A stretch of DNA of 64,000 nt from Kaistella treverensis. GTDB lineage: Bacteria; Bacteroidota; Bacteroidia; Flavobacteriales; Weeksellaceae. Made by a program: the position numbers and the translations under genes. The DNA lies in contig NZ_FORQ01000003.1 in assembly GCF_900114045.1 (NCBI RefSeq), positions 248,001-312,000 of the forward strand, given 5' to 3'. How positions within the stretch are numbered: the first letter of the stretch is position 1; every line of letters begins with the position of its first letter. Positions 18,360 to 28,229 of this stretch are shown here, in pieces. The notes beneath the pieces are model-generated. The model did no database searches and was not told the DNA's origin. It saw only the letters and a list, made by a program, of their open reading frames with translations.

Positions 18360-18548
18360 ATGAACAGAATTAAAGAAGTACTTTTAGAAAAGGGTATTAA
18401 ACAAAAATGGTTAGCAGAACAGTTAGGTAAAAGTTATAATGTGGTTAATGGTTATGTGCAAAATCGGCAGCAGCCAAGACTTGAAGTACTTTATGAGATT
18501 GCTGAAATTTTAAAAGTACGTGTTAAAGATCTGCTTAAAGAAGATTAA
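18360..18548 (+). CDS. XRE-family HTH regulator of the R-M operon
   Basis: The 62-residue protein is a bare HTH domain: IKQKWLAEQLGKSYNVVNGY, then QPRLEVLYEIAEILKVRVKDLL. It resembles the small Cro/C-protein-like regulators that stand at the head of some restriction-modification operons. It ends 2 bases before hsdR starts. Inferred role: timing of hsd expression on entry to a new host. Confidence 0.85.
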   Translation: MNRIKEVLLEKGIKQKWLAEQLGKSYNVVNGYVQNRQQPRLEVLYEIAEILKVRVKDLLKED

Positions 18549-18550
18549 TT

Positions 18551-20869
18551 ATGACGAAAAACATTTCTGAAGCTGACACAAGAGCAAATTATATTGATCC
18601 GAAACTTATAGAAAGTGATTGGACTTCTGATAATATAGAAAGAGAATATTACTTTACGGACGGCAGAAAATTACTTGGAAATAAAAGAGGCAAGAGACTA
18701 TTTCTTGATTATCTGTTGAAATTCAACAACATTAATCTGGGCTTAATTGAGGCTAAAAAGTCAAATGATCATGCAACAAAAGGATTACAACAAGCAATAG
18801 ATTATGCCGAGAAATTAAAAATAGATTTCGTTTATTCTTCAAATGGAAAACAAATCTACGAGTTTAATAGAGTCATTGGAAAAGGTGATTATATTGAGAA
18901 ATTTCCAACTCCTCAAGAACTTTACAATAAGCTTTACGGAAAAAATATTGAGTTAAAAAAGCTATTACACAGTATACCTTTTTACCTAACTGGTGCAATG
19001 AGACCTAGGTATTATCAAGAGATTGCAGTTAACAAAGTTTTAGAAAATATTGCAGACGAAAAGAAAAGAATCTTACTAACTCTAGCAACTGGGACTGGCA
19101 AGACATTTATTTCTTTTCAAATTGTACACAAACTTTTCCAAGCTAAATGGAATCTTGACGGAGAAAGCAGGAGACCCAGAATTTTGTTTTTAGCGGACAG
19201 GAATGTTTTAGCAGACCAAGCTATAAATACTTTCAATCCATACGAAAACGATCTCGTGAAAATTAACGGAGAAGAAATAAAAAGTAGAAATGGCGTTGTT
19301 CCAACCAATGCTTTTATATTCTTTGCTATTTATCAGGCAATCGCGGAAAGAGAAGATATTGGTGCGTATTACAAAGCATATCCACCCGATTTTTTTGATT
19401 TGATAATAATTGATGAGTGTCACAGAGGTAGTGCTAATGAAGAAGGTTCGTGGAGAGCAATATTAGACCACTTTAGTCAAGCAGTTCATTTAGGTTTAAC
19501 AGCAACACCGAAAAGAGAAGATAACGTAGATACATATTCATATTTTGGAAAACCGATATATGAATATTCTTTAAACGATGGTATTTCTGATGGTTTTTTA
19601 ACGCCATATAAAGTAAAAAGGGTTAAGACTAATATCGATGAATACATTCATACAAATGACAATAAGGTTATCCAAGGTGAAATAAAGAAAGACCGTTATG
19701 ATATAAATGACTTCGATAAGAACATAACTATTATACAAAGGACTGATTTAGTTGCAAGAGCCATTCTAAATAATATCGGAAGAATGGAAAAAACCATTGT
19801 TTTTTGTGTGAACCAAGACCATGCTTTGGAATTGAGAGACATGATAAACAAGCATAAAACGGTTACTGATTCTAACTATTGTGTAAGAGTTACCTCCGAC
19901 GAGGGGAAAATTGGAAGGAACTTTTTAGAAGCATTTCAAGACAATGATAAGGATATTCCAGTAATCTTGACCTCCTCAAAAATGCTTACTACTGGTGTTG
20001 ATGCAAGAAATGTTAGAAACATAGTTTTGACCTCACCTATAAGTTCAATGGTCGAATTCAAACAAATTATTGGAAGAGGTACTAGAGTTTATGATGGCAA
20101 AGACTTTTTTACAATAATTGATTTTGTTGGTGCAACAGATTTATTCTATGATGCTGCTTGGGATGGAATTCCAGAGGATGAAATCGTAACGGATGAAACA
20201 GGGAAAATTGGAAACGAAAAATCTCCAAAGAAGCCTCAAACAAATATAGTAGAAGAACCTAGCGAAGAATATGGAGAGAAAAAAGAAAAACTAATTGTAG
20301 AATTAAGTAACGGAAGAGCTTTAAAAGTAATTGATATTGATACAAGATATATTGACGAAAATGGCAAACCATTAACTGTAAGAGAATTTCTAGAGAAATT
20401 GGTTGGCGAATTACCTGCAATTTACCAAGATGAAAACAATCTTCGTGAAATTTGGGCAAATCCAGACACAAGAAAAGAACTTTTAGAGCAACTTGGTTCT
20501 TTAGGTTTCGATAAAGAACAATTAGATGCATTACGAAATATGATCGCTTCGCCTGAATGTGATATTTTTGATGTGCTTTCACATATTTCATTTAGCTCTG
20601 ATTTAAAAACAAGAAAAGAAAGAGCAATTGCGGTTCGTGATGATAATTTCTTTGCCGTATATCAAAACTTGAAGGCGAGAGAATTTTTAGAATATGTTTT
20701 GAATCATTACGAAAAATTTGGAATTGAAGAATTACAGAGAGAGAAACTAGGTGATTTAGTGAAATTAAAATTAGGTACAACCAAAGATGCCAAGGTTGTT
20801 TTTGGCGATATGAAAAACTTATTGGGAGCATATTACCAACTTCAACAAAACATTTATCAAGTAGTATAA
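18551..20869 (+). CDS. hsdR: Type I restriction enzyme, HsdR subunit (EcoEI type)
   Basis: ATP-dependent translocase and nuclease of a type I R-M complex. The 772-residue protein has an N-terminal PD-(D/E)xK-type nuclease region with FLDYLLKF and the EAK of LIEAKKSN (about residues 53-75), an SF2 helicase core with ATGTGKTF (about 178-185), IIIDECHRG, LTATPKRED and QIIGRGTRVYDG, and a C-terminal part like EcoEI R. It is shorter than the ~1000-residue EcoKI/EcoR124 forms, as is usual for the EcoEI group. Its stop overlaps the next start (TAATG). Confidence 0.95.
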   Translation: MTKNISEADTRANYIDPKLIESDWTSDNIEREYYFTDGRKLLGNKRGKRLFLDYLLKFNNINLGLIEAKKSNDHATKGLQQAIDYAEKLKIDFVYSSNGKQIYEFNRVIGKGDYIEKFPTPQELYNKLYGKNIELKKLLHSIPFYLTGAMRPRYYQEIAVNKVLENIADEKKRILLTLATGTGKTFISFQIVHKLFQAKWNLDGESRRPRILFLADRNVLADQAINTFNPYENDLVKINGEEIKSRNGVVPTNAFIFFAIYQAIAEREDIGAYYKAYPPDFFDLIIIDECHRGSANEEGSWRAILDHFSQAVHLGLTATPKREDNVDTYSYFGKPIYEYSLNDGISDGFLTPYKVKRVKTNIDEYIHTNDNKVIQGEIKKDRYDINDFDKNITIIQRTDLVARAILNNIGRMEKTIVFCVNQDHALELRDMINKHKTVTDSNYCVRVTSDEGKIGRNFLEAFQDNDKDIPVILTSSKMLTTGVDARNVRNIVLTSPISSMVEFKQIIGRGTRVYDGKDFFTIIDFVGATDLFYDAAWDGIPEDEIVTDETGKIGNEKSPKKPQTNIVEEPSEEYGEKKEKLIVELSNGRALKVIDIDTRYIDENGKPLTVREFLEKLVGELPAIYQDENNLREIWANPDTRKELLEQLGSLGFDKEQLDALRNMIASPECDIFDVLSHISFSSDLKTRKERAIAVRDDNFFAVYQNLKAREFLEYVLNHYEKFGIEELQREKLGDLVKLKLGTTKDAKVVFGDMKNLLGAYYQLQQNIYQVV

Positions 20870-22623
20870 TGACCACATTAGAATTTAAAAGTAAGATTTC
20901 AGAAAATACCCAAACCATTAATGTAAATAATGGCATTACTACTTTTATCGGTGGTAATGGTTCTGGTAAATCGTCAATTTTAGAAGCAATTTTCGAAAAA
21001 TATATTGAAGATGACAATTTTAGAGTTATATGTTTCAGTTCTGGACAAAATGAGCTTTTTACTGAACTTTTCCATAAACATAAACAAACAAATCGGAAAT
21101 ATTTAAGAGAGAGAAACGAGCCAATTCAATCATTTTATTTTAATAATGAATGGATTAAATTATTGATTTTCTGGTCTTCTATTTTCAAAGAAAATGGACT
21201 AGTAAGAACTTATTTAAAAGAAAAAGGATATATCGAAGTTGACAATTTAGGTGATGATATTTCAAGCAGACTAGATTTTAGATTTAGAGTGAGAAAAAAT
21301 TACGTCCTTAACATTAGGAAAGAAATCGAGAAAGAAGAGTTAGGAAATAATGAAAATGATGAAGGATATGAATTGCAGGAAAACCTACTACGGAAAACCG
21401 AATTTCATGAGACTTTAGAGAAAATTATTAATGCTTTTGATATTGATTTTGACTTTCAGAATAATGATAACTTAGTTAAAAGATGGTTGACATTCGACTC
21501 GAAAAAAGCTTTTGAAGTGTTTACGCATAAAAATGTAAACAAATTATTTAGTTTTTGGGCTTTAGCAACCAATGGCTGGTTGTCAAATTCCGAATTATCA
21601 GAATTCAATTTAAGGTTTAAGAACAATATCCAATTTAAACATTTGAGTGATGGAGAGTATCAAATTTTATCTACTTATGCTATAATAGATTTGTTTGATA
21701 ATGAAAATACAATTTTCTTATTTGATGAAATTGATTCTCATTTATACTACAAAAATTTGAATAAAATGTGGGGAGTATTAAATAATTCACAAGGAATCAT
21801 TATTACAACAACTCACATTTCGGAATCTATCTTACATAATAAAATTGAAAATATTAAGGTAATTGAAAATGGCAGAATTGAAGAAAGTTTGACTTTTTTA
21901 GAACTTTCAAAGAGATTAGACAGTATAGTTGGGCAGAAAAACTACCAATTTAAAATTTTGTCAAGAGTCCTATACCCTGTAATAATGGACAATGTAAATG
22001 ATTGGACAATTTTCAAAAAACTTGCAGTAAAAAAACTTGGAGAAGATATTAATTTAACTCTTGACAAATTCTTACCTATTTCAAAAGAGTCAAGTTTCAA
22101 TAGTCCTAACGAAATTTTAGGTAGAAGTAAACTTCATTTTATTGAAGAATTCAGAAAAGAAAACCAAGGAAAAGAAATATTAACGAAAGAGATATTTCTC
22201 ATATGCGACAAAGACGTTTTTCCAGAAAATCAAATAACTCAAAATCTAACAGTTACAATTCACGCAGATTTTAATAGCATAAAAAGATTTAATGGCAATG
22301 ATACGAAAACGCATCTTCTATGCTGGAAACGAAGAGAAATCGAAAATTATCTATTAGCACCTTCTCTATTTGATGCAAAGAATTGTAATGACGCTGTAAA
22401 TGCACTTTACAATTTGCCAAATTATGATATTGGAAATAATTTAGACAACATTACAGATTTTAGAAATGGAGATTTCAAAACTGTTTTGAGACCATTGTAT
22501 AATATAGATGGTTCAGGGTTTAATGAAGAAATGCTTGAAGAAATGATTAGTCATATTCAAGTAGATGAAATTTCTAATGATATAGAATTAGTTTATAATT
22601 ACTTAAAAGATACGATTGCATAA
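20869..22623 (+). CDS. OLD-like AAA ATPase embedded in the type I R-M operon
   Basis: The 584-residue protein has an ABC/OLD-type ATPase domain: Walker A FIGGNGSGKSS (about 24-34), signature-like LSDGEYQIL, Walker B NTIFLFDEIDSHL and an ITTTHIS switch. The C-terminal part (from about residue 365) resembles a TOPRIM domain of OLD nucleases, with DNVNDWTIFKKL, the acidic pair FLICDKD and CWKRREIENYLL; the first TOPRIM glutamate looks replaced by aspartate. Both ends overlap neighbours by the shared base of TAATG, so it is made together with HsdR and HsdM. R-M-linked accessory ATPases are known, but this one's task is unknown. Confidence 0.8.
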   Translation: MTTLEFKSKISENTQTINVNNGITTFIGGNGSGKSSILEAIFEKYIEDDNFRVICFSSGQNELFTELFHKHKQTNRKYLRERNEPIQSFYFNNEWIKLLIFWSSIFKENGLVRTYLKEKGYIEVDNLGDDISSRLDFRFRVRKNYVLNIRKEIEKEELGNNENDEGYELQENLLRKTEFHETLEKIINAFDIDFDFQNNDNLVKRWLTFDSKKAFEVFTHKNVNKLFSFWALATNGWLSNSELSEFNLRFKNNIQFKHLSDGEYQILSTYAIIDLFDNENTIFLFDEIDSHLYYKNLNKMWGVLNNSQGIIITTTHISESILHNKIENIKVIENGRIEESLTFLELSKRLDSIVGQKNYQFKILSRVLYPVIMDNVNDWTIFKKLAVKKLGEDINLTLDKFLPISKESSFNSPNEILGRSKLHFIEEFRKENQGKEILTKEIFLICDKDVFPENQITQNLTVTIHADFNSIKRFNGNDTKTHLLCWKRREIENYLLAPSLFDAKNCNDAVNALYNLPNYDIGNNLDNITDFRNGDFKTVLRPLYNIDGSGFNEEMLEEMISHIQVDEISNDIELVYNYLKDTIA

Positions 22624-24125
22624 TGAGCGACATACAAAATAAAATAGACAGAATAACTGACATATTAAGAAGAGATGACGGTATCAGTGGGGCAATGCAC
22701 TACACGGAACAGATCTCATGGATTCTATTTCTGAAATTCTTAAATGACTTTGAAATCAACAAAGCGGATGAAGCTGTTCTAAAAGGTAAAGAATATGAAT
22801 ATGTTATCCGTAAAGATTTAAGATGGGAAAACTGGGCTTGTCCAAAAGATGAGAATGGAAAACTAGATGTCAAACGAGCTTTAACTGGGAGTGATTTAAT
22901 TGAGTTTGTCAATAAAACTTTGTTTGATTATTTACAGGAATTCAAAAACAACACGAATGACCCAAAATCAATAAAGTATAAAATTGGGGCAATTTTTGAA
23001 TTTTTAGATAACAGAATCGCCAGCGGTCATACCTTAAGAGAAGTGTTAGATATTATTGATAGTTTAGATTTTCAAAGTTCAGACGAGCTATTTGAGCTAT
23101 CGCATATTTACGAAAACTTATTAAAAGGAATGGGTTCTGATGGTGGTAACTCAGGTGAATTTTATACGCCAAGAGCCATTATTAAAGCAATGGTTGAAAC
23201 TGTTGACCCGCAAGTTGGAGAAACCATTTACGATGGAGCTGTAGGTAGTGCAGGTTTCCTGGTAGAAGCATTTGAATTCATGACATCTCCCCAAAAAAAA
23301 GAAAAACTTTCTGCGTCTGATTGGGAAACCATTCAAACCAATACGTTTTACGGACAAGAGAAAACCTCTTTAGGTTATGTAATGGGTATGATGAACATGA
23401 TTTTACACGGTATTGAAAGCCCGAATGTTTATAAAGGAAATACATTAACCCAAAATATTAGAGATTACCAAGAAAAAGACAGACACAATGTGATACTTGC
23501 CAATCCTCCATTTGGCGGTAAAGAGAAGTCACAGATTCAACAGAATTTCCCAATTGAAACCAACGCAACAGAAATGCTATTCATTCAGCATTTTATGAAA
23601 ATGTTGAAATTAGAAGGACGGGCAGCGATTGTGATTCCTGAAGGCGTTTTGTTTCAAGCAAACAATGCCTTTAAAAAAATTAAACAAGACCTTTTAGAAG
23701 GCTTCAATGTTCATACGATTGTGAGTTTACCAAGTGGAGTGTTTTTGCCTTATAGTGGTGTTAAAACAAACATTCTTTACTTTGATAGAAAAGGTGCTAC
23801 GTCTAAAATTTGGTATTATGATGTAACACCGCCTTACAAGTTAACAAAGAATAAACCGATTGCATACGAACACATGCAGGAGTTTGTAGAATTATTTAAA
23901 AACCCAAACAAGAGAAATCATACTAATGGTAAATCAGTCGAAGGTTGTAACAATTGGACAGTTTCTGTTGAAGATATTGTAGATTACGACATCAGTGCCA
24001 AAAATCCACATAAGGTTGTAGAAGTGGAACACCTAACACCAATCAAACTTTTATCTAAAATAAGAGATAATGAGAAAAAGATAAATGATTTTATAAACCA
24101 AATTGAATTTTTGATACATGGATAA
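22623..24125 (+). CDS. hsdM: Type I DNA methyltransferase, HsdM subunit
   Basis: N6-adenine methyltransferase subunit. The 500-residue protein has the helical HsdM N-terminal domain (about 1-140) and a Rossmann methylase domain with the AdoMet motif IYDGAVGSAGFLVEAF (about 202-217) and the catalytic NPPF motif in VILANPPFGG (about 291-300). Motif I reads DGAVGSAGF where DPxxGSAGF is usual. It overlaps hsdS by 8 bases. Confidence 0.96.
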   Translation: MSDIQNKIDRITDILRRDDGISGAMHYTEQISWILFLKFLNDFEINKADEAVLKGKEYEYVIRKDLRWENWACPKDENGKLDVKRALTGSDLIEFVNKTLFDYLQEFKNNTNDPKSIKYKIGAIFEFLDNRIASGHTLREVLDIIDSLDFQSSDELFELSHIYENLLKGMGSDGGNSGEFYTPRAIIKAMVETVDPQVGETIYDGAVGSAGFLVEAFEFMTSPQKKEKLSASDWETIQTNTFYGQEKTSLGYVMGMMNMILHGIESPNVYKGNTLTQNIRDYQEKDRHNVILANPPFGGKEKSQIQQNFPIETNATEMLFIQHFMKMLKLEGRAAIVIPEGVLFQANNAFKKIKQDLLEGFNVHTIVSLPSGVFLPYSGVKTNILYFDRKGATSKIWYYDVTPPYKLTKNKPIAYEHMQEFVELFKNPNKRNHTNGKSVEGCNNWTVSVEDIVDYDISAKNPHKVVEVEHLTPIKLLSKIRDNEKKINDFINQIEFLIHG

Positions 24126-25302
24126 TTTTAAAGAGGTATTGGTTAAAGATATTGCAAAAAAAATTCAATACGGTTATACTGGAAAAACTGTAAAATCAGG
24201 TAACTACAAATATTTACGAATAACAGACATTCAAAATCAAAAAGTTGATTGGGATAATGTTCCAATAAGTGATATATCTTCTGAACCTGAAATAGAAAAA
24301 TACAAGCTTGAGCCTAATGATATTTTGTTTGCTAGAACAGGTGCAACAGTTGGGAAATCATTTTTAGTTGAGGAAGTGCAGAATTCAATTTTCGCTTCGT
24401 ACTTGATTAGAATAAAACCGAAAGAAAACATTTACCCCAAATTCCTTTATCTATTTTTTCAATCAGAAAATTATTGGCAACAAATTAGAGGACATGAAGT
24501 TGGTGCAGCGCAACCAAATGTGAACGGTCAAAAACTAGGACTTATTAAAATTCCTTTACCTAAAATGGAAATTCAAAAAGTAATCGTCTCAAAACTTGAT
24601 GAGATTTTCCTGAAAATTGACAAATCTATTTTACTTCTTGAAGAAAATTTGAAACATTCAAAGGCATTGCTTTTAAGTATTTTAGATGAAGAGTTTGGTA
24701 AATTAGATTGTAAACAAGTAGAAATTGGACAAATTTTAGAAAAAACCATTAACCTGAATCCAATAACTGAATTTAAAGAGAAAGAATTCACTTATATTGA
24801 TATTACATCTATCAATAACGTACAATATTCAATAGTTAATCCTAAAATTCTTAAAGGTAAAGACGCACCAAGTAGAGCAAAAAAAGTAGTGAAACAAGGT
24901 GATATCGTTTTTGCTACAACTCGACCAAATTTAAAAAATATTGCTATAGTAAAAGAGGATTACATTAATCCGATAGCTTCTACTGGTTTTTGCGTTTTAA
25001 GACCATTAGAAACTAAGTTGAATAATGAATACCTGTTCTATTTTTTAACCTCACAAAAAGTACAAGAATTAATTACTCCATTTATTAAAGGAGCACAATA
25101 CCCTGCAATTTCAGACAAAGATTTGTTATCAATAAAAATTCCTTTGCCCAATTCTATAAGTGAACAGAAAAAAGTAGTTTCAACAATAAAATTAATAACG
25201 GATACAACGAACAATTTTATTAATGAAATTCAAATCAAACTCGACAATTTGAAAGCTTTAAAAAGTAGTTTGCTAGATCAAGCATTTAAAGGGGAATTGT
25301 AA
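24118..25302 (+). CDS. hsdS: Type I specificity subunit HsdS
   Basis: DNA-recognition subunit of the type I enzyme. The 394-residue protein has two target-recognition domains (about 5-145 and 200-345), each closed by a long helical spacer; the second ends LKALKSSLLDQAFKGEL, a typical HsdS tail. Typical TRD segments YLRITDIQN, DILFARTGATVGK and DIVFATTRPNLK are present. Full length, no inverted hsdS copy nearby, so no sign of specificity switching. Confidence 0.95.
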   Translation: MDNFKEVLVKDIAKKIQYGYTGKTVKSGNYKYLRITDIQNQKVDWDNVPISDISSEPEIEKYKLEPNDILFARTGATVGKSFLVEEVQNSIFASYLIRIKPKENIYPKFLYLFFQSENYWQQIRGHEVGAAQPNVNGQKLGLIKIPLPKMEIQKVIVSKLDEIFLKIDKSILLLEENLKHSKALLLSILDEEFGKLDCKQVEIGQILEKTINLNPITEFKEKEFTYIDITSINNVQYSIVNPKILKGKDAPSRAKKVVKQGDIVFATTRPNLKNIAIVKEDYINPIASTGFCVLRPLETKLNNEYLFYFLTSQKVQELITPFIKGAQYPAISDKDLLSIKIPLPNSISEQKKVVSTIKLITDTTNNFINEIQIKLDNLKALKSSLLDQAFKGEL

Positions 25303-25308
25303 TAGTAG

Positions 25309-25346
25309 CTTCCCACATAAAGAAAGATTATGTGGGAAGTTATTTT
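25309..25346. terminator. Bidirectional terminator between the hsd and ABC-3C operons
   Basis: A 12-base perfect stem (CTTCCCACATAA with its complement) and 7-base loop, then TTATTTT. It lies between the two converging operons. Confidence 0.75.
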
Positions 25347-27045
25347 ATAAACGGAATAGTTTATCGGATTGTGATAAAGACAACACTTCGTATTGGCTGA
25401 TGTCAATATTACTCGGTATTTTATCCCTTAGAATAGGAACAATATATTGACCATTTAGACTATTAGCAACCTCGACTAATGTGTTCAATTGATTATCGTG
25501 AATATTCTCTAATTGATCATGTAAAATAAAATGAAGGCATCTTATATCTAAATTATCAGCAAATTGGATATAGGCAAAATCAAAAGCAGCTATTTGCCCT
25601 TTTTTCTTACCCGTACTTGGATTTCCTTCGATATTAGTTACAATCAAATCGTATCCTACGTCCTTTTTTCTGGGAGTAAGTATGTAGTTCTCATCGTAAA
25701 GTATCTCAGACATTTTTGTGAAATACTTATTAAATTGAGTAACTCTACTTGTTATTAAATCGTCATTAGAAGTAATGTCCTCATTGATAAGACCCAATTC
25801 ACGCTCAATTCTGTCCATTTTTTCGTTAGAAACTTCCCAAAGTCGTTTTTGCTCTTCTAAATTACCTTTACGCTCAAACTGTTTGTTTAATTCTGTGACG
25901 ATTTTTTCTAGATCTTCAATTACTCCTGATTTTTGAATTTTAGTAGTCAAGTTAAATTCCTGATCACGTAATTTTGCTAAATCAGCTCTTAATTTTTTCA
26001 GTTTTATATCTAAATCAGGTAGTTCTTTTGTAATATAGTCTAACTTTTCAGAAATAAGCTCATTGTGAAATTTCAATGTCTCTTCAAAAGTGACTTGAAT
26101 ATCAGGAATTAACGCATTTGCTTTATCATACAAACTTCTTATTTGGCTTGTGTTGATATTAGCATATTCCTGCTCTAAATCGTCTTTACTTTCAATAATT
26201 AAATCCCTTCTTACTTCCAATTGACTAATTTCAGTAGCCGTACGATTCAGCGCATATTTTACTTGATTAAGTTTTTCAATATCCTCATCATATTGCTCAT
26301 TGAGATTGAAATTCGCTTTCTGTTCGTCGAGCTCTTTTATTTTATCGTTATGGAAAGCTAATTTTTGTTCAATTAATGAAAGTTCTCCTTCTTTTTTTAA
26401 TCTCCTACGAAACCTGTTCTCACTTTTCCTATCCTCAGTAAGATTGCGCTTCTCCTCTGCTTTGTCTGTTTTTATACCAAGCCAGAATAAGTACAATGCT
26501 TCGTAAACTTCATTACCTACGAAAGAACCTAGTACACGAACGATTTTATCCATTCGGTCTTTGTCTATTCGTATGTTTTTAGAGATTATTTGTCTAAAAG
26601 TTGGTTTCTCTACATCTGTATTAAAAACCAATCGTTTCAATTCTGCATCAAATTTTTTATCGTCGGTAAAATCCTCTCCATTAATTTTTTGGACTTTTTT
26701 ACCTCGCTTCAAAAAATTACGCTGAATGGTAATGTGTTCGCTGTTTTCGTCATCGAGATCTTCTACTAATTCTATAGTAACCAAAACTTCAGTATCAGTT
26801 AAGAAGTTTTCAATAGTTGTATTTGGCTGTTGAGAAAATTCGGTATCCTTATATATACTTTCACCTTTTGAACCTAAACAATAGTCAACTAATCGTAAAA
26901 CAGTTGTCTTACCAACATTATTACCTGTGGTTTGCTGAGTTAGCGTTTCGGGAGTTTCATCCACAATAAGATTTATCCCTTTTTTAAAAGGAATATCCCG
27001 AATAACACCCGCTTTATTTTCTATTATTAATCGTTTTAAAAACAT
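25345..27045 (-). CDS. DUF2326-like SMC-type ATPase of an ABC-three-component system
   Basis: The 566-residue protein starts MFLKRLIIENKAGVIRDIPF and has Walker A TGNNVGKTTVLRLVDYCLGS (about 41-60), a long coiled coil (about 195-420) and a C-terminal half with GQIAAFDFAYI and FILHDQLENI (Walker B/D-loop region), the layout of DUF2326 SMC/Rad50-like ATPases. It is the last gene of a three-gene minus-strand operon with a small middle protein and an HNH protein, which fits the ABC-3C conflict systems defined by comparative genomics. The exact class and its trigger are not known from sequence. Confidence 0.8.
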   Translation of the reverse strand: MFLKRLIIENKAGVIRDIPFKKGINLIVDETPETLTQQTTGNNVGKTTVLRLVDYCLGSKGESIYKDTEFSQQPNTTIENFLTDTEVLVTIELVEDLDDENSEHITIQRNFLKRGKKVQKINGEDFTDDKKFDAELKRLVFNTDVEKPTFRQIISKNIRIDKDRMDKIVRVLGSFVGNEVYEALYLFWLGIKTDKAEEKRNLTEDRKSENRFRRRLKKEGELSLIEQKLAFHNDKIKELDEQKANFNLNEQYDEDIEKLNQVKYALNRTATEISQLEVRRDLIIESKDDLEQEYANINTSQIRSLYDKANALIPDIQVTFEETLKFHNELISEKLDYITKELPDLDIKLKKLRADLAKLRDQEFNLTTKIQKSGVIEDLEKIVTELNKQFERKGNLEEQKRLWEVSNEKMDRIERELGLINEDITSNDDLITSRVTQFNKYFTKMSEILYDENYILTPRKKDVGYDLIVTNIEGNPSTGKKKGQIAAFDFAYIQFADNLDIRCLHFILHDQLENIHDNQLNTLVEVANSLNGQYIVPILRDKIPSNIDISQYEVLSLSQSDKLFRL

Positions 27046-27269
27046 TTTTCTAACAAACCTTTTTTATCTTTTTTTACTGCGCCTAAAATAAATAACCAAT
27101 CTAATACCAACGTGAATAAATTGATAGAAATATCATGATTCTTAATTAGGGTACTATATAACTCAAAATAATCAAATTTTGCATTATTTGAGTTATCTAA
27201 TATTTCTATTACCTTCCCACCCAAATAATACAAATCTCTTTCGGGGTTTATATTCTTATTGACTATCAT
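27036..27269 (-). CDS. ABC-three-component middle component (small)
   Basis: The 77-residue protein (IVNKNINPERDLYYLGGKVI at the N-terminus, then a helical winged-helix-like fold ending LGAVKKDKKGLLEKC) is of the size and form of ABC-3C middle components, probably the type NCBI calls MC6. It overlaps the ATPase gene by 10 bases and shares one base with the HNH gene, so the three are tightly coupled. The assignment depends largely on this context. Presumed role: bridge between effector and ATPase. Confidence 0.6.
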   Translation of the reverse strand: MIVNKNINPERDLYYLGGKVIEILDNSNNAKFDYFELYSTLIKNHDISINLFTLVLDWLFILGAVKKDKKGLLEKCF

Positions 27270-28096
27270 TATTTTGGCGGCTCTTCTAAAATACTACATC
27301 GCATAAATGCATCTACTAAAACCACATACAAACTAATTTGTATGGCTTCAATAGGTAAATGAGTATTTGCATTACTACTATTTTCTATTAAATCCCAAAG
27401 TTTGGTTTCTACATTTTCTATAATATTATCTGCATTCGCCCTAATCTCTTCAATACTACTATATTTTTTCTTTTCATTGAGGTAGGCTGTTTTTATATTC
27501 AATAAAACATATTCTTTTTTTGTAGACCCTTGTTTTTCTATTTCTTCATAAACTTTATTAAGTCTTCCCTGATAGACTTTGTATTCCTCAATAATGGATT
27601 TGTAACGTACAACATTATTATAAAGAATTTTTTCCTCTGGGTCAGGAGCCGATGATGGATCATTAACGGCTGTGCTGTCAAAAATACTACTTCCTAAACT
27701 CCCAATAACAATATTGAGTGCCGAAGGGTTTTTTGTGATTAAATTTTGTCCAGATAGTTTTCGTAAAATATCCTCTTCGTGATTCCGTTTCATTTCTCTT
27801 AAAACATCAACGGTATACTTGTCTGGATTATTTGTTTCAATATGATGATTTGGACAAAGCAACAATAGATTATTATAATCTGCCCGTTCTTTGCCTGTTA
27901 ATTTTGAATTATATCTATCAGCTTTTTGTGTACTCTGATTAGCATCTTCGATATGGCATATATTGGAAAAGTTTATATCATCTTCCCAATTTAAAAACAC
28001 TACATCGCAATTAGGAAATGCACATTTATTCCCAGATAAAGCATACAGTTTTTTAATAGTAAGTATAGAATATTGTCTTGCCTTCTTGTCTGCCAT
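27269..28096 (-). CDS. HNH nuclease effector of the ABC-three-component system
   Basis: The 275-residue protein has an N-terminal HNH domain with zinc pairs CAFPNC (about 18-23) and LLLLCPNHH (about 78-86), the first His in NICHIEDA, and the trailing helix with HEEDIL. After a linker (about 115-150) comes an alpha-helical C-terminal domain (about 155-275), where ABC-3C effectors carry their conserved C-terminal module. It is the first gene of the operon. All HNH residues seem intact, so an active DNase is likely. Confidence 0.75.
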   Translation of the reverse strand: MADKKARQYSILTIKKLYALSGNKCAFPNCDVVFLNWEDDINFSNICHIEDANQSTQKADRYNSKLTGKERADYNNLLLLCPNHHIETNNPDKYTVDVLREMKRNHEEDILRKLSGQNLITKNPSALNIVIGSLGSSIFDSTAVNDPSSAPDPEEKILYNNVVRYKSIIEEYKVYQGRLNKVYEEIEKQGSTKKEYVLLNIKTAYLNEKKKYSSIEEIRANADNIIENVETKLWDLIENSSNANTHLPIEAIQISLYVVLVDAFMRCSILEEPPK

Positions 28097-28229
28097 TCAT
28101 TCCTAATATTAATTATTATTCACAATAAATCTCTTATTTACAGTCTACTTTTAAAAAAAATGTATTTTGAATAGCTGTTAAAGCCTAATTCTGTAAGATA
28201 CAAATGTAATTCAAAAATTACAACAATGT

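Noticed and set aside
24118-25302. hsdS as part of a phase-variable shufflon
   Set aside because: Only one hsdS gene, with no partial inverted copy or extra recombinase beside it.
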